DNA of 61,312 nt from Edaphovirga cremea (GCF_003332275.1 NZ_QOVA01000023.1:1-61312); one strand, 5' to 3'; positions 47,097 to 57,788 are shown, counted from the first letter of the stretch. Notes: generated by a model from the letters alone, not told the origin. Program-made: numbers and translations.

Positions 47097-47136
47097 AATC
47101 ATCAGGCAAAATTGCGTTCTGCCTGAGGAGGTGATT

Positions 47137-48480
47137 TTACAGCACGCCCTGTCCCAGCATGGCATCAGCCACTCTGACAAAGCCAGCAATGTTCGCGCCG
47201 CGAACATAATGGGTCTGTTTGCCTTCACCGCCGTACTCGACGCAGGACTGATGGATATCAGCCATGATATGACGCAAACGCACGTCGACCTTTTCTGATT
47301 TCCAGCTCAGGCGCGCGGCGTTTTGCGCCATTTCCAGACCAGACGTTGCCACGCCACCGGCGTTTGCCGCTTTGCCCGGCGCAAAAAGTACGCCAGCTTC
47401 CAGGAACGCATCCGTCGCCTGAATCGTCGTTGGCATGTTTGCCCCTTCGGCGACAGCTTTAACGCCATTTTTAATCAGCACGCGTGCAGCATCGATATCC
47501 AGTTCATTTTGCGTGGCGCATGGCAGCGCGATGTCTACCGGAACACTCCACGGCTGTTGTCCGGCCAGATACGTCAGTTGACGCTCACGCGCATAATCTT
47601 CAACGCGACCAAAACGCTGATTTTTAATCTCAGACAGATGCGCCAATTTCTCGGTGGTAAAACCGGCTTCATCAACAACGGTGCCCGCTGAGTCAGACAC
47701 GGTGATAACCCGCGCGCCCAGTTCCAGGGCTTTCTCGATGGTATATTGCGCCACATTACCCGATCCGGAAACGGCAACGCGCATACCTTCAAAACCCAAT
47801 CCGTGGCGTTTCAGCATGGATTCCGTGAAATAAACCAAACCATAACCGGTCGCTTCAGGCCGAATCAAACTGCCGCCAAAGGACAACCCTTTACCGGTAA
47901 ACGTACAGGCGGTGTTGTTGGACAGCTTTTTCATCATGCCAGCCATAAAGCCCACTTCACGCCCGCCCACGCCGATATCACCCGCTGGAACGTCGGTATC
48001 CGCACCCAAATGACGATACAGTTCAGTCATCAGTGCCTGGCAGAAGCGCATGATCTCAGCGTGGCTTTTGCCTTTGGGATCAAAATCAGAACCACCTTTT
48101 GCCCCACCCATTGGTAACGTGGTCAATGAATTCTTCAGCGTCTGCTCAAAACCCAAAAACTTCAGAATGGATAAGTTGACGGAGGGGTGAAAACGCATCC
48201 CACCTTTGTAAGGTCCCACGGCCGAGTTGAACTGTACGCGATAGGCGCGGTTCACCTGTACCTGTCCACGATCGTCCATCCATGCCACGCGGAACTGGAT
48301 TGTGCGCTCAGGCTCTACCAAACGTTCCAACAGACCGTATTCGCGATAGCGCGGATTCTCCTCCAGAAAGGGCCAAAGCGAGGTAAATACTTCGCGCACG
48401 GCCTGAAGGAATTCAGGTTGATGGGGATTATGTTGTTGCAGTGAAGTTAAAAACGATTCTAGAGAGGCGCTGTTATCCAT
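47137..48480 (-). CDS. gdhA: NADP-specific glutamate dehydrogenase
   Basis: A 447-residue enzyme (same length as E. coli GdhA) that aminates 2-oxoglutarate to glutamate. The substrate-binding lysine segment is LPMGGAKGGSDFDPKG, and the NADP domain begins at about 230 with GSGNVAQYTIEKA. Single gene with its own terminator; divergent from kdoO across 435 bases. Confidence 0.97.
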   Translation of the reverse strand: MDNSASLESFLTSLQQHNPHQPEFLQAVREVFTSLWPFLEENPRYREYGLLERLVEPERTIQFRVAWMDDRGQVQVNRAYRVQFNSAVGPYKGGMRFHPSVNLSILKFLGFEQTLKNSLTTLPMGGAKGGSDFDPKGKSHAEIMRFCQALMTELYRHLGADTDVPAGDIGVGGREVGFMAGMMKKLSNNTACTFTGKGLSFGGSLIRPEATGYGLVYFTESMLKRHGLGFEGMRVAVSGSGNVAQYTIEKALELGARVITVSDSAGTVVDEAGFTTEKLAHLSEIKNQRFGRVEDYARERQLTYLAGQQPWSVPVDIALPCATQNELDIDAARVLIKNGVKAVAEGANMPTTIQATDAFLEAGVLFAPGKAANAGGVATSGLEMAQNAARLSWKSEKVDVRLRHIMADIHQSCVEYGGEGKQTHYVRGANIAGFVRVADAMLGQGVL

Positions 48481-48915
48481 TACGGTTCCTTGCAGTTATT
48501 TAATTTCCCTGACGTTTCTTATGGAGTTAGAACGAATATGCTGGGAATAATGTTGTGTTCACCTGAACTATATCACTGAGGGATGTGCGTAAATCAAGCA
48601 TTAATATATGGCTTATTTCTTAAAAACCACTTAATTCGAGAAGGGGAAAATGGCGCGGAGTGAGGCGCAGTACCGATGTTTTCAGGGTTAGGTCTGATTT
48701 TTACGAAAGAATTTAATTATTTTTTATCGTCAAAAGGGCAACGACATAAGAACAATTAATTATTATCACCTATTTGCTGAATCATCGGTGTATTGTGTCT
48801 GGATCCCTATCACCCACGCGGAACGGGTTCACTTGAAAGTGAAAGGAAAAATCACGCCTTAAGAAAAAGAACTATCATTCTTGAAGCTAACTACGTGGCT
48901 TAGGAAATCAACGTC
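48481..48915. other. Divergent promoter region between gdhA and kdoO
   Basis: A 435-base gap holding the promoters of two divergent genes. I found no credible small gene and no known operator. It is AT-rich in the middle (around 48700-48780). Confidence 0.4.
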
Positions 48916-49815
48916 ATGAACAGTGAAAATAAAACGGCAGAGTCGCTGATTGTCACCCTTCCCTGTACCGGTTGGGGCCAGAATGAACCCGCGAATCCCC
49001 AGGCCGTCGAGGCTTTGGAACAAGGGAAGGTGCTTTATTTACCCAATTTGGCGTTTATGCTGAGCGAGGAGGAAAAACAGCTACTCGACCCCAGTTTAGT
49101 GGATGTCAAACGCAAGAATATCAGTTTCAAACCGGTGGAAGGAACATTGACTGGCATAACCGACAGCAGTAAAGAGCCGCTACTGCGTGGGCTACTGCAA
49201 CGTTATTACCAGCACAGTCTCAGCCTGATGAACCAGTTGCTCCCGGACTACACCACATCACTTTGCCATCCCACCAACAGCCTGCGCCTGCATCCTGTTT
49301 CCGCCTGGCGTGATAAAACCTCCTGGCGCAAGGATGACAGCCGACTTCATGTTGATGCATTTCCCTCCAGACCGAATTACGGCCAGCGAATTCTCCGCCT
49401 GTTTAGCAATATCAATCCGTATGGAGAACCGCGCTCATGGCGGGTGGGTGAAGATTTCAGGCAACTCGCCAGCCGCTATCTGCCCCAGCTCGATCGTTTC
49501 TCGCCATTCAGCAGTTGGTTGCAACATAAAGTCGGTATCACCAAGAGCCCAAGAAGTCACTACGATCACCTGATGCTGCAACTCCACGACAAGATGAAAT
49601 CAGATGCCGAATACCAGAAAAATGGCTTGCAGATACCGTTTGATTTCCCCTCGGGCAGCAGTTGGATCTGTTTTTCCGATCAGACGCCACACGCAGCAAT
49701 GAGCGGGCAATATATACTCGAACAAACCTTTTTGCTGCCAGTGAGCGGAATGAAACACCCCGAGCAATCGCCGCTGAAGATCCTCGAATCCCTCACTCAT
49801 GAAACCTTGGTTTGA
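48916..49815 (+). CDS. kdoO: Kdo hydroxylase (Fe(II)/2-oxoglutarate dioxygenase KdoO)
   Basis: A 299-residue dioxygenase that hydroxylates Kdo in the LPS inner core to Ko, as shown for KdoO in Yersinia and Burkholderia. The iron facial triad is visible as LHVDAF (H-x-D) and a C-terminal QTPHAAMSGQ, followed by an Arg/Lys-poor strand. No membrane segment is obvious. E. coli lacks this gene. It lies next to tRNA-Asp, a likely entry point. Confidence 0.88.
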   Translation: MNSENKTAESLIVTLPCTGWGQNEPANPQAVEALEQGKVLYLPNLAFMLSEEEKQLLDPSLVDVKRKNISFKPVEGTLTGITDSSKEPLLRGLLQRYYQHSLSLMNQLLPDYTTSLCHPTNSLRLHPVSAWRDKTSWRKDDSRLHVDAFPSRPNYGQRILRLFSNINPYGEPRSWRVGEDFRQLASRYLPQLDRFSPFSSWLQHKVGITKSPRSHYDHLMLQLHDKMKSDAEYQKNGLQIPFDFPSGSSWICFSDQTPHAAMSGQYILEQTFLLPVSGMKHPEQSPLKILESLTHETLV

Positions 49816-49850
49816 CATCCTTCGCGCCTAAAGGACGGGGGAGTAGAAAC
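49816..49850. other. Degenerate hairpin resembling an IS200/IS605 end
   Basis: Just after the kdoO stop, CATCCTTCGCGCCTAAAGGA and GGGGGAGT resemble the GC-rich imperfect hairpin with a TAAA loop found at IS200/IS605-type transposon ends. No transposase is present. The match is partial and could be chance. Confidence 0.2.
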
Positions 49851-49854
49851 GACG

Positions 49855-49884
49855 AAGCCCTGAGCTATTGCTAACTCAGGGCTT
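49855..49884 (-). terminator. Terminator-like hairpin of tRNA-Asp
   Basis: AAGCCCTGAG and CTCAGGGCTT form a 10-bp stem ten bases downstream of the tRNA-Asp 3' end. The same arms occur after the other tRNA-Asp at 60994-61019. The T run is weak in this copy. Confidence 0.65.
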
Positions 49885-49893
49885 CTGAATAAT

Positions 49894-49970
49894 TGGCGGT
49901 GCGGACGGGGCTCGAACCCGCGACCCCCGGCGTGACAGGCCGGTATTCTAACCAACTGAACTACCGCACC
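49894..49970 (-). tRNA. aspV: tRNA-Asp (anticodon GTC)
   Basis: A 77-base tRNA with encoded CCA, anticodon loop CTGTCAC and acceptor GGTGCGG with CCGCACC. It is in the E. coli aspV position next to dnaQ. The anticodon stem differs slightly from the copy at 61030-61106. Confidence 0.95.
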
Positions 49971-50097
49971 ACACTACTATTCCATTCTGGTTCAGTGAAG
50001 AACGGAACGAGGCGGATATTACGGTTGAGACCGTTCTGCGTCAATACTTTTTCTTACGAAATGAACCGGTTGCACAGTTTTGCTTCACCTTGCGGGT

Positions 50098-50856
50098 TTA
50101 CGCGTCGATGTGCTCGCTTTCGGGGTCGATACGCCACAAACAACTGCCACCTTTCTTCTGCACCAGATCGAGCCGGGACTCGTGCGACACGCACTCTTCA
50201 TCGCTGGCGTAAACCACTTTCAAACCGGAAGCCGGACGGACGATGCGCTGAATATCCTCTTGTTGTTCCTGGTCGATATTGTCCGTTTCTGCCGAGAAAG
50301 AGAGCGTGGTCTGCCCACCCGTCATTGCCAGATAGACTTCTGCCAGTATTTCGGCATCGAGCAATGCGCCGTGCAGCGTTCGCTTGGTGTTATCGATCAG
50401 GTAGCGGTCACATAACGCATCCAGATTATTACGCTTGCCGGGAAACAGGCGACGCGCCATAAACAGGCTGTCGGTGATGGAACAGAAAGTATTGGTTTTG
50501 GGAATACTGCGTTGCAGCATGCCAAATTCGTAATCCATAAAACCGATATCAAACGGCGCGTTGTGAATGATCAGTTCACCGCCGCGAATGAAGTCGAGAA
50601 ACTCGTCGGTCACCTGCGAAAAAGTCGGTTTGTCTGCCAGAAACTCATCGCTGATACCGTGAACGCCATATGCTTCAGGATCGATCAGGCGATCGGGTTT
50701 CAGGTAGACGTGAAAATGCCTGCCGGTCAGCCGACGGTTGATGACTTCGACCGCACCGATCTCAATAATCCGGTGCCCTTCATAGTGAACCCCCAGCTTA
50801 TTCATACCGGTGGTTTCAGTATCCAGAACAATCTGTCGTGTAATTGCAGTGCTCAT
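50098..50856 (-). CDS. dnaQ: DNA polymerase III epsilon subunit (proofreading exonuclease)
   Basis: A 252-residue 3'-5' exonuclease of the replicase core. Exo I IVLDTETTG (residues 9-17), the Exo II region IHNAPFDIGFMDYEF and HGALLDAEILAEVYL with the catalytic His/Asp of Exo III are all present; the C-terminal tail (about 190-252) binds the alpha subunit. Divergent from rnhA with a 57-base gap, as in E. coli. Confidence 0.97.
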   Translation of the reverse strand: MSTAITRQIVLDTETTGMNKLGVHYEGHRIIEIGAVEVINRRLTGRHFHVYLKPDRLIDPEAYGVHGISDEFLADKPTFSQVTDEFLDFIRGGELIIHNAPFDIGFMDYEFGMLQRSIPKTNTFCSITDSLFMARRLFPGKRNNLDALCDRYLIDNTKRTLHGALLDAEILAEVYLAMTGGQTTLSFSAETDNIDQEQQEDIQRIVRPASGLKVVYASDEECVSHESRLDLVQKKGGSCLWRIDPESEHIDA

Positions 50857-50913
50857 AGCGCTCGTTTATGTCAGACTTAACGTTTAAAAACTGATGGAAA
50901 GAGTCTACCAGAG

Positions 50914-51384
50914 ATGCTCAAACAGGTAGAAATTTTCACCGACGGTTCTTGCCTTGGCAATCCCGGCCCCGGTGGTTATGGCGCAATCTTGCGCTACAAG
51001 CAACATGAAAAAGAGTTCAGTGCCGGTTATAACCTGACGACCAACAATCGCATGGAACTGATGGCGGCAATTGTGTCGCTGGAAGCACTGAATTCCCCCT
51101 GCGAGGTCATCCTGAGTACGGACAGCCAATATGTCCGCCAGGGTATTACCCAATGGATCCATAACTGGAAAAAACGCGGCTGGAAAACCTCGGATAAAAA
51201 ACCGGTGCGCAATGTCGATCTCTGGCAACGGCTGGATAAAGCCATCTCCCAGCACACAATCAACTGGATGTGGGTGAAAGGCCACGCCGGGCACCCCGAG
51301 AATGAGCGATGTGACGAACTGGCGCGCAACGCTGCGGCTGCCCCAACCCAGGATGATGTTGGCTATCAGCCCGATAAGGGCTAA
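50914..51384 (+). CDS. rnhA: Ribonuclease HI
   Basis: A 156-residue enzyme cutting RNA in RNA-DNA hybrids. Catalytic acids: Asp in [11 protein letters not shown] (about residue 10), Glu in NNRMELMA, Asp in STDSQYV and Asp in CDELAR. Same length class as E. coli RNase HI (155). Its last four bases overlap the end of convergent yafS. Confidence 0.97.
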   Translation: MLKQVEIFTDGSCLGNPGPGGYGAILRYKQHEKEFSAGYNLTTNNRMELMAAIVSLEALNSPCEVILSTDSQYVRQGITQWIHNWKKRGWKTSDKKPVRNVDLWQRLDKAISQHTINWMWVKGHAGHPENERCDELARNAAAAPTQDDVGYQPDKG

Positions 51385-52100
51385 GGCCGGTTGCGGTAAC
51401 TTTTCGTCGCCCCCACGGCCCGGCTTAGGCTCGGGTTGCGGGCACTGACTTTCAACGCGGTTGGCGTGAGGGGCAACGTGCGCTTACGCGCGACGATCAG
51501 GCTCATGCAGCCCAGCGCGGGTAAGTGGGTACTGATGACCTTGCCCCCCAATTTGCACCACGGCAGCACCTGAAAACGCGCCTGATGCATCACTTCGAAA
51601 TTCAGCAGACTCAGCCAATCCATGAGTCGCATTTGCGTAAACATGCGGCTGCAATAGGGCTGCCGCTTGCGCAATCCCGGCACCAACTTGCCAAGCCCCA
51701 GCAAACTGACCGGATTGAAGGAACTCAGAATCAGCCAGCCGTCATCAATCAGTACCCGATCTACCTCACGCAACATCCGGTGGGGATTGTCCGCATACGC
51801 TAAAGTATGTGACAAGAGGCACGCGTCTACCGATTTGCCCGAGAAAGGAAGTTGATACGGATCCGCCAGCACCTGCAGCTTTTCTCCCTCCAGGCCGACA
51901 TTGACCTGATGGGAAATCGCACAGTTTTCCGTATCAATTTCCGCACTGAGAGTGCCAATTTTCAGCAGATGGAAACCAAACAATTTTGGCCACCACGGTT
52001 GGAGATGCTCTTCTAATGCGGCACGATGATACTCTCCCCACGGCAATTCGGACCATGAGTCTGGGGATGACATTTCTTTGGACGTACGCGCTGCTCGCAT
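51381..52100 (-). CDS. yafS: YafS, SAM-dependent methyltransferase-like
   Basis: A 239-residue class I methyltransferase-fold protein (E. coli YafS 240). The Rossmann region spans about 50-160, with [19 protein letters not shown] and [20 protein letters not shown], the typical acidic and post-motif strands; the GxGxG loop is replaced. Substrate unknown. Divergent from gloB with a 43-base gap. Confidence 0.9.
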   Translation of the reverse strand: MRAARTSKEMSSPDSWSELPWGEYHRAALEEHLQPWWPKLFGFHLLKIGTLSAEIDTENCAISHQVNVGLEGEKLQVLADPYQLPFSGKSVDACLLSHTLAYADNPHRMLREVDRVLIDDGWLILSSFNPVSLLGLGKLVPGLRKRQPYCSRMFTQMRLMDWLSLLNFEVMHQARFQVLPWCKLGGKVISTHLPALGCMSLIVARKRTLPLTPTALKVSARNPSLSRAVGATKSYRNRP

Positions 52101-52143
52101 ATTTTATTATCTTCTTTCAAGCGTTTGCCAACGAGAGGTAGCT

Positions 52144-52899
52144 ATGAATCTTATCAGCATTCCGGCCTTCCAGGACAACTACATTTGGTTAATGGATGAC
52201 CAGAACGGGCACTGTATTATCGTCGATCCCGGTGAGTCTGCCTCGGTCTTGCGTGCTTTGCAGGAAAAAAACCTTACTCCCGACGCGATTTTTTTAACCC
52301 ATCATCACAATGATCATGTCGGGGGTGTTGGCGACATCGTGCTTAAATATCCATCAATCAAGGTGTATGGACCGCAAGAAACTGCCAGCAAAGGCGCTAA
52401 GATAATTCTGAAACAAGGCGATCTGGTCGAATGTGGTGCACAAAAATACCAAATTTTTCACGTTCCGGGTCACACAAAGGGGCATATTGCTTACTATAGC
52501 GCCCCTTATCTTTTTTGCGGCGATACGATGTTCTCTGCCGGATGTGGTCGATTGTTTGAAGGCACTCCCGAGCAAATGTACTTGTCGTTTCAACAGTTAG
52601 CCGCCCTTCCCGACGAAACGCTGATTTGCGCCGCCCACGAGTATACGTTGTCAAATCTCAAATTTGCACGATCGATTTTACCTCAAGATAGCGATATTGA
52701 AACATATGAGCAACAAGTTACCCAGATGCGCAAAAAAGGACTTCCAACCCTGCCTTCCACCCTTAAAATCGAGAGGAAAATTAATCTTTTCTTACGATGT
52801 CATGACATTGATTTACAAAACAAATTAGGCATCAGCACCCCAGTTAATGAACCTTCGCATGTTTTTGCCCTTTTACGGCAGCAGAAAGATAGCTTCTAA
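52144..52899 (+). CDS. gloB: Hydroxyacylglutathione hydrolase (glyoxalase II)
   Basis: A 251-residue metallo-beta-lactamase-fold hydrolase splitting S-lactoylglutathione in methylglyoxal detoxification. The metal motif [10 protein letters not shown] (THxHxDH) and later HVPGHTKGH and [13 protein letters not shown] are complete. The ATG at 52144 with GAGAGGT upstream is chosen over a longer frame from 52078. Confidence 0.96.
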   Translation: MNLISIPAFQDNYIWLMDDQNGHCIIVDPGESASVLRALQEKNLTPDAIFLTHHHNDHVGGVGDIVLKYPSIKVYGPQETASKGAKIILKQGDLVECGAQKYQIFHVPGHTKGHIAYYSAPYLFCGDTMFSAGCGRLFEGTPEQMYLSFQQLAALPDETLICAAHEYTLSNLKFARSILPQDSDIETYEQQVTQMRKKGLPTLPSTLKIERKINLFLRCHDIDLQNKLGISTPVNEPSHVFALLRQQKDSF

Positions 52900-52969
52900 A
52901 CCTTTTAGTTGTGTTTTTTGACGAAGCAAAGTATTATTGCTCGTCTTTTAAGCAACTATTGACACACAC

Positions 52970-54382
52970 ATGAAGGCTAAAGCGATAATTCTCGCCTCCG
53001 TGTTGCTAGTGGGTTGCCAGGCGTCCAGGCAGGACGCACAGGTGCCAGAACAACATGCACAGAGTTTGTCTTCGGCAGGTCAAGGTGAAGCAGGAGAGTA
53101 CACAGGGGATGGTCGAGAGACCTCGGCGCGATGGTTGACTGATAAAAACGGCCTCGCGCAGCAAGACCTGTGGAACTTCATTAGCGACGAGCTGAAGATG
53201 GAGGTTCCGGATAATCCCCGGATCCGTGAACAAAAAAGAAAATATTTGCAACACAAGAGCTATCTCCACGATGTAACATTACGGGCAGAGCCGTACATGT
53301 ACTGGATAGTCGAGCAGATTAAGAAGCGTAATATGCCGATGGAACTGGTACTGCTACCCATAGTGGAGAGCGCTTTTGACCCCAAAGCAACGTCGTCCGC
53401 CAATGCCGCAGGGCTCTGGCAGATTGTACCGAGCACGGGTCGCAATTATGGTTTGAAACAAAACCAATGGTACGACGGTCGCCGCGATGTGGTGGCTTCG
53501 ACTACTGCTGCACTTGATATGATGCAGCGCCTGAACCGTATGTTTGATGGTGACTGGTTATTGACCATAGCCGCCTACAACAGTGGTGAAGGCCGCGTTA
53601 TGCAAGCTGTAAAGGCGAATAAGGCCAAAGGTAAGCCGGTTAACTTCTGGGCTCTGGCGCTTCCTCGTGAAACGTCGATTTATGTTCCGAAGATGCTCGC
53701 ACTTAGCGATATTCTGAAGCATAGCCAAAAGTATGGCGTTAGCTTGCCGAAGACCAACGAAAATCGTGCTCTGGCACGGATTGAAGTCGGTCAACAGATG
53801 CAGTTAACTCAGGCGGCTGAGATGGCTGGATTGCCCCTGAACAAATTGAAAGCCTATAACACAGGCTATAAAAAGGGTGTAACGGCGCCAAATGGCCCGC
53901 ACTACATCATGTTGCCAAAGTCACATGCCGACCAGTTTAAAGATTCATTGGCCGACGGTGATATTGCAGCAGTTCAGGATACAAGAGTAGCCAGCAACAC
54001 ATCTGCCGGTTCAGCAACTACACAGTACAAGGTTCGCTCTGGCGATACGCTTTCTGTGATAGCCAACCGGATGAATGTGAAAACCAGTGATTTGCAGCGT
54101 TGGAACAATTTGCGCACGTCTAGCGTGCTGAAAGTGGGTCAAACCCTGAAAGTCGCAAGTAACCTCAAGATGGGTGAGTCTGTAGCCACTAAAACGGCTG
54201 ATAACAACAGCATCACTTATCAGGTGCGTAAGGGCGACTCGCTGTCGAGCATTGCCAAGCGTCACGGCGTTAACATCAGTGATGTGATGCGCTGGAATGC
54301 GGTGATTAACAAAGCGAACAGCTTGCAACCTGGTGATAAATTGACATTGTTCGTCAATAACAGGATGTCGCCAGACACCTAA
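52970..54382 (+). CDS. mltD: Membrane-bound lytic murein transglycosylase D
   Basis: A 470-residue outer-membrane lipoprotein (lipobox LVGC at about 13-16). The lysozyme-like SLT domain (about 105-230) carries the catalytic Glu in LPIVESAFDP and AAGLWQIVPSTG. Two LysM domains follow (about 348-391 and 421-464; YKVRSGDTLSVIANRM and YQVRKGDSLSSIAKRH). It cuts peptidoglycan to 1,6-anhydro products. A strong terminator follows. Confidence 0.96.
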   Translation: MKAKAIILASVLLVGCQASRQDAQVPEQHAQSLSSAGQGEAGEYTGDGRETSARWLTDKNGLAQQDLWNFISDELKMEVPDNPRIREQKRKYLQHKSYLHDVTLRAEPYMYWIVEQIKKRNMPMELVLLPIVESAFDPKATSSANAAGLWQIVPSTGRNYGLKQNQWYDGRRDVVASTTAALDMMQRLNRMFDGDWLLTIAAYNSGEGRVMQAVKANKAKGKPVNFWALALPRETSIYVPKMLALSDILKHSQKYGVSLPKTNENRALARIEVGQQMQLTQAAEMAGLPLNKLKAYNTGYKKGVTAPNGPHYIMLPKSHADQFKDSLADGDIAAVQDTRVASNTSAGSATTQYKVRSGDTLSVIANRMNVKTSDLQRWNNLRTSSVLKVGQTLKVASNLKMGESVATKTADNNSITYQVRKGDSLSSIAKRHGVNISDVMRWNAVINKANSLQPGDKLTLFVNNRMSPDT

Positions 54383-54416
54383 TCACTAAACTGGCATCGT
54401 TAAGAACGTTCAAAAA

Positions 54417-54446
54417 AGCACCCTGAACTGCGGGGTGCTTTTTTTA
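54417..54446 (+). terminator. Intrinsic terminator of mltD
   Basis: AGCACCC and GGGTGCT form the stem, preceded by A6 and followed by a T run, 35 bases after the mltD stop; it can serve both directions. Confidence 0.92.
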
Positions 54447-54562
54447 TGGCCAGGGTTTAGAAGCCAGGGGTTTAAAAGCTGGAGGCTTGGGTTTAGGGGC
54501 AGGTTTGTGAATAAAGTCATTGCCCGGTTTTGGTCAACGTTTGATACTGAACGCTTGGGACT

Positions 54563-55363
54563 CTAGAGCAGAATTTTAGGATCCTGGTAAAACTCCACCA
54601 GCAGAGGGTTATGGTCCGATGCGCGGGTAACCAGAACGGAAGCCTCAACCACGTTCAAACCACGGTAGAATACAAAATCCAGCGGCTTACCAAATGCCTT
54701 ACGCCGGTTGTCATCGGTGAATCGCACCTCTCGCAGCGACATTGTGCGCGCGAAACCAAACAGGGCATGCATCCTTGGCCGACTCCAGGCATTGAAATCA
54801 CCAGCCATTATCACCGGCCCCGCATGATTGGCAATCTGTTCCCCAATCGGATCGAGCTGCTTGCTGTACACGTCTACACCAATGCTGAAATTCACCGCGT
54901 GAATATTCACGACCATCAATAAACGACCATCCAGCAATGGGTATACCGTTATGAGTGCCGATTTAGAGAGCCGTAGAAGCGGTTCTCGCTCGCGTAAGGG
55001 ACAACAGTAGACCGGATGGGCAGCGGCCAGCGTCATCACGCCAGAGGGGTGCTGAGGCAGCGCAAATGCTGGGACCTGATCGGCTGCAAGATAATTGGAG
55101 GTGGCGAACTTAATCAGTTCCGGGGTAGTTTGCGCTTCCTGTAACAACACCAACTGAGCATCTTTACCAAACCCCTTGAGGACGGAAAGCCAGTCAGCAC
55201 GCTGCTGTTTGAAGATATTCCATACCATGACTGTGAGTGTGTCTGAATTTGGCAACGCTTCACCGGGAGGCAAAGCCTGTCCGAGTTGGGCTACGGCCCC
55301 AGGGAAAATACGTTCCACTGGTTGACCCGCAACATACCTCATTGAATATGTTCTTTTCGGCAT
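54563..55363 (-). CDS. yafD: YafD, endonuclease/exonuclease/phosphatase family protein
   Basis: A 266-residue EEP-fold protein, close to E. coli YafD throughout (start [15 protein letters not shown]). Motifs: [40 protein letters not shown] and [12 protein letters not shown], matching the Mg-dependent DNase I-like active site. The natural substrate is unknown; roles in stress survival were reported for Salmonella YafD. Convergent with mltD. Confidence 0.94.
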   Translation of the reverse strand: MPKRTYSMRYVAGQPVERIFPGAVAQLGQALPPGEALPNSDTLTVMVWNIFKQQRADWLSVLKGFGKDAQLVLLQEAQTTPELIKFATSNYLAADQVPAFALPQHPSGVMTLAAAHPVYCCPLREREPLLRLSKSALITVYPLLDGRLLMVVNIHAVNFSIGVDVYSKQLDPIGEQIANHAGPVIMAGDFNAWSRPRMHALFGFARTMSLREVRFTDDNRRKAFGKPLDFVFYRGLNVVEASVLVTRASDHNPLLVEFYQDPKILL

Positions 55364-55560
55364 GTTTATCGCCTATTGCAATTCAAAATCGAGCTGAAAC
55401 GGGTTTCACCGCCAGCGGCATATTGATTATACGCGCAGATGCCCTCAGGCAAAATCTGTTTCGCCGTTATCCTCTTTTCAGTTATAGGGGCTGCCCGCTG
55501 CTATTTCAATCGGCTTTCGGCGATTCTGTGTAAAGGTTAGTCAGGTGTAGCCCAAACGCA

Positions 55561-55588
55561 AAACAGCCCGCAACTTTGTGGGCTGTTT
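55561..55588 (-). terminator. Terminator after the MFS transporter gene
   Basis: AAACAGCCC and GGGCTGTTT form a 9-bp stem with a 10-base loop, about 15 bases beyond the transporter stop. The A and T ends make it usable in both directions. Confidence 0.75.
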
Positions 55589-55602
55589 CGGGGCTAAATA
55601 AT

Positions 55603-56778
55603 TTAACAGACCAGACGTAACTGGCGTCTGTCAAGAAGACCGCTAAAGGCAATCAGCAGTAGCGCACCTAAAACAATCACCGCCCCAATCCAGGGAGTCT
55701 GATCCAGTCCCAGCGTGGCAACTGTCTGCCCGCCAATAACCGAACCGAGTGCAATACCGACATTGAACGCAGCAATGTTCAGTCCCGATGCCACATCGAC
55801 CGCATTAGGGGTGTACTGTTGCGCCTTTTGCACTACATAAACCTGAAGTCCAGGTACATTGCCGAAAGCAAATACGCCCATCACCAACAGCGTCAGCAGT
55901 GCAGGAATACTCTGGCCAGAAGTGAACTGGAACACGAATAACAAGACGGACAGCGCAGCAAAAATAAAACTCAGCGCGGGAACGGCACCGTGCCTATCGG
56001 CTAATTTACCGCCCCAGATATTCCCGATAGCCACCGAAACCCCATACGCCAGCAAGATCCAGCTCACCATCGACGCCGAAAAACCGGCCTGCTCCTGCAT
56101 CATCGGCGCCAGAAAAGTAAAGGTGGTGAATACGCCGCCATAACCCAATGCCGTTACGGTGTAGATCAGCAGCAACCGTGGATGGGTCAGCACCTTGAGC
56201 TGGTCGCGAAATCCTGCCGATGGCTGATTGCGGATAGTATTTGGGATCAGAAGCTGGCTGGCGATGATCGCAACGACGCCAATCATTGATACGGCCAGAA
56301 AAGTTTCACGCCAACCGAAATGCTGGCCGATAAACGTTCCCAACGGCACGCCGGTCACCAACGCCACGGTCAGCCCGCCAAACATCAGCGCGATTGCCGA
56401 TGCCGCTTTCTCCTTCGCCACCAGACTGGTGGCGATGGTTGAACCGATAGAAAAGAATACGCCATGCGCCAGTCCGGTTAATAAACGGGCGATCACCAGC
56501 GTGTTGTAGCCTGGAGATAACCAGGCCAACAGATTGCCCAGCGTAAAAAGGACCATCAGGCTTATCAGTAACATTTTGCGCGGAACCCGGCTGGTTACCG
56601 CGGTCAGTACGGGCGCACCAATGGCCACGCCAATAGCGTAAATAGAAACCAACAGGCCGGCAGATGGAACCGTCACGTTCAGTTGCGACGCGATGGTTGG
56701 GATCAGACCAACGATAACGAACTCGGTGGTACCGATAGCAAAAGCACTGATTGTCAGCGCCCATAATGCGAGAGGCAT
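55603..56778 (-). CDS. MFS transporter, DHA1 drug-efflux type
   Basis: A 391-residue transporter with 12 predicted membrane segments. It starts LALWALTISAFAIGTTEFVIVGLIPTI, the hallmark of the AraJ/YdhP/Bcr-like DHA1 branch, with ARLLTGLAHGVFFSIG (motif C region) and GGKLADRHG between helices 8 and 9. Proton-driven efflux of sugars or drugs is likely; substrate unknown. Divergent from the LysR gene yafC (106-base gap), which may regulate it. E. coli does not have it at this place. Confidence 0.85.
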   Translation of the reverse strand: MPLALWALTISAFAIGTTEFVIVGLIPTIASQLNVTVPSAGLLVSIYAIGVAIGAPVLTAVTSRVPRKMLLISLMVLFTLGNLLAWLSPGYNTLVIARLLTGLAHGVFFSIGSTIATSLVAKEKAASAIALMFGGLTVALVTGVPLGTFIGQHFGWRETFLAVSMIGVVAIIASQLLIPNTIRNQPSAGFRDQLKVLTHPRLLLIYTVTALGYGGVFTTFTFLAPMMQEQAGFSASMVSWILLAYGVSVAIGNIWGGKLADRHGAVPALSFIFAALSVLLFVFQFTSGQSIPALLTLLVMGVFAFGNVPGLQVYVVQKAQQYTPNAVDVASGLNIAAFNVGIALGSVIGGQTVATLGLDQTPWIGAVIVLGALLLIAFSGLLDRRQLRLVC

Positions 56779-56884
56779 AGCAACACTCCAGGAGAGATAA
56801 CGATTTGATGGCTGCTATTATCAGGCTGTACTTAAATGACTAAAACAGCCAGAATATCAAATTATTTATGCTCAGATGACAATA

Positions 56885-57781
56885 ATGAAAGCGACATCAG
56901 AAGAGTTGATCACCTTCGTGACAGTGGTCGAAAGCGGCAGTTTCAACAGAGCGGCGGAACAACTTGGGCAAGACAATTCCGTGGTCAGCCGCACGGTCAA
57001 AAAACTGGAGACCAAGCTGGGCGTCACGTTGCTCAATCGCACCACCCGCCAATTAAGCCTGACAAATGAAGGTGAAAGTTACTTTCACCGGGTACAAAAG
57101 ATATTGCAGGAGATGGTATCGGCGGAGAATGAGCTACTGAAAGACAGCCATGATCCGCAAGGGTTGCTGCGAATTGATGCCGCCACACCCGTGATGCTGC
57201 ATGTGATTGCTCCGTTGCTGACGGAGTTTACCGAGCGTTACCCCAACATGATTCTATCGCTTGTCTCATCCGAGAGTTTTATCAATCTGATTGAACGCAA
57301 GGTCGATGTGGCTATTCGCGTCGGCGTGTTGAGAGACTCCACGTTGCGGGCACGAAAATTAATGGTGGGTTATCGCCACGTACTGGCCTCACCAGCGTAT
57401 CTCGAGAAATGGGGGACGCCCGCCAACGCCGATGATTTGAAACATCATCGCTGTCTGGGATTCAATGAGGTGGTGTCGCTAAACCGCTGGTCGGTGCTGT
57501 GTTCGGACGGCCAGCAAGCAGAAGTGAGCCCGTTTCTATCGGCCAACAGCGGGGAAACCTTACGACAGCTGGCACTGGCGGGCAATGGAATCGTCTGTCT
57601 TTCTGACTTCATGACCGATCAGGATGTGGCGAAGGGAGATTTGGTTGTCCTGATGAAAGAGGATACGATCCCTGTCGCGACCCCCGTCAATGCGGTGTAT
57701 TATAGCGATCAGGCGGTGAGCGCACGTATCCGATGCTTCATCGATTTCCTCAGCGAGAAACTGTCCGCTACAACGTCATGA
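56885..57781 (+). CDS. yafC: LysR-type regulator YafC
   Basis: A 298-residue LysR regulator: HTH at about 1-60 ([19 protein letters not shown]), effector domain about 88-290. [11 protein letters not shown] at 56885 matches the E. coli YafC start; an ATG three codons earlier is less likely. Divergent from the MFS gene, so it may act on the short shared gap. Confidence 0.9.
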   Translation: MKATSEELITFVTVVESGSFNRAAEQLGQDNSVVSRTVKKLETKLGVTLLNRTTRQLSLTNEGESYFHRVQKILQEMVSAENELLKDSHDPQGLLRIDAATPVMLHVIAPLLTEFTERYPNMILSLVSSESFINLIERKVDVAIRVGVLRDSTLRARKLMVGYRHVLASPAYLEKWGTPANADDLKHHRCLGFNEVVSLNRWSVLCSDGQQAEVSPFLSANSGETLRQLALAGNGIVCLSDFMTDQDVAKGDLVVLMKEDTIPVATPVNAVYYSDQAVSARIRCFIDFLSEKLSATTS

Positions 57782-57788
57782 CTGCCAT

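Noticed and set aside
50080..50415. A 111-codon frame antisense to dnaQ
   Set aside because: It lies opposite the strongly conserved C-terminal half of DnaQ and has no independent support.
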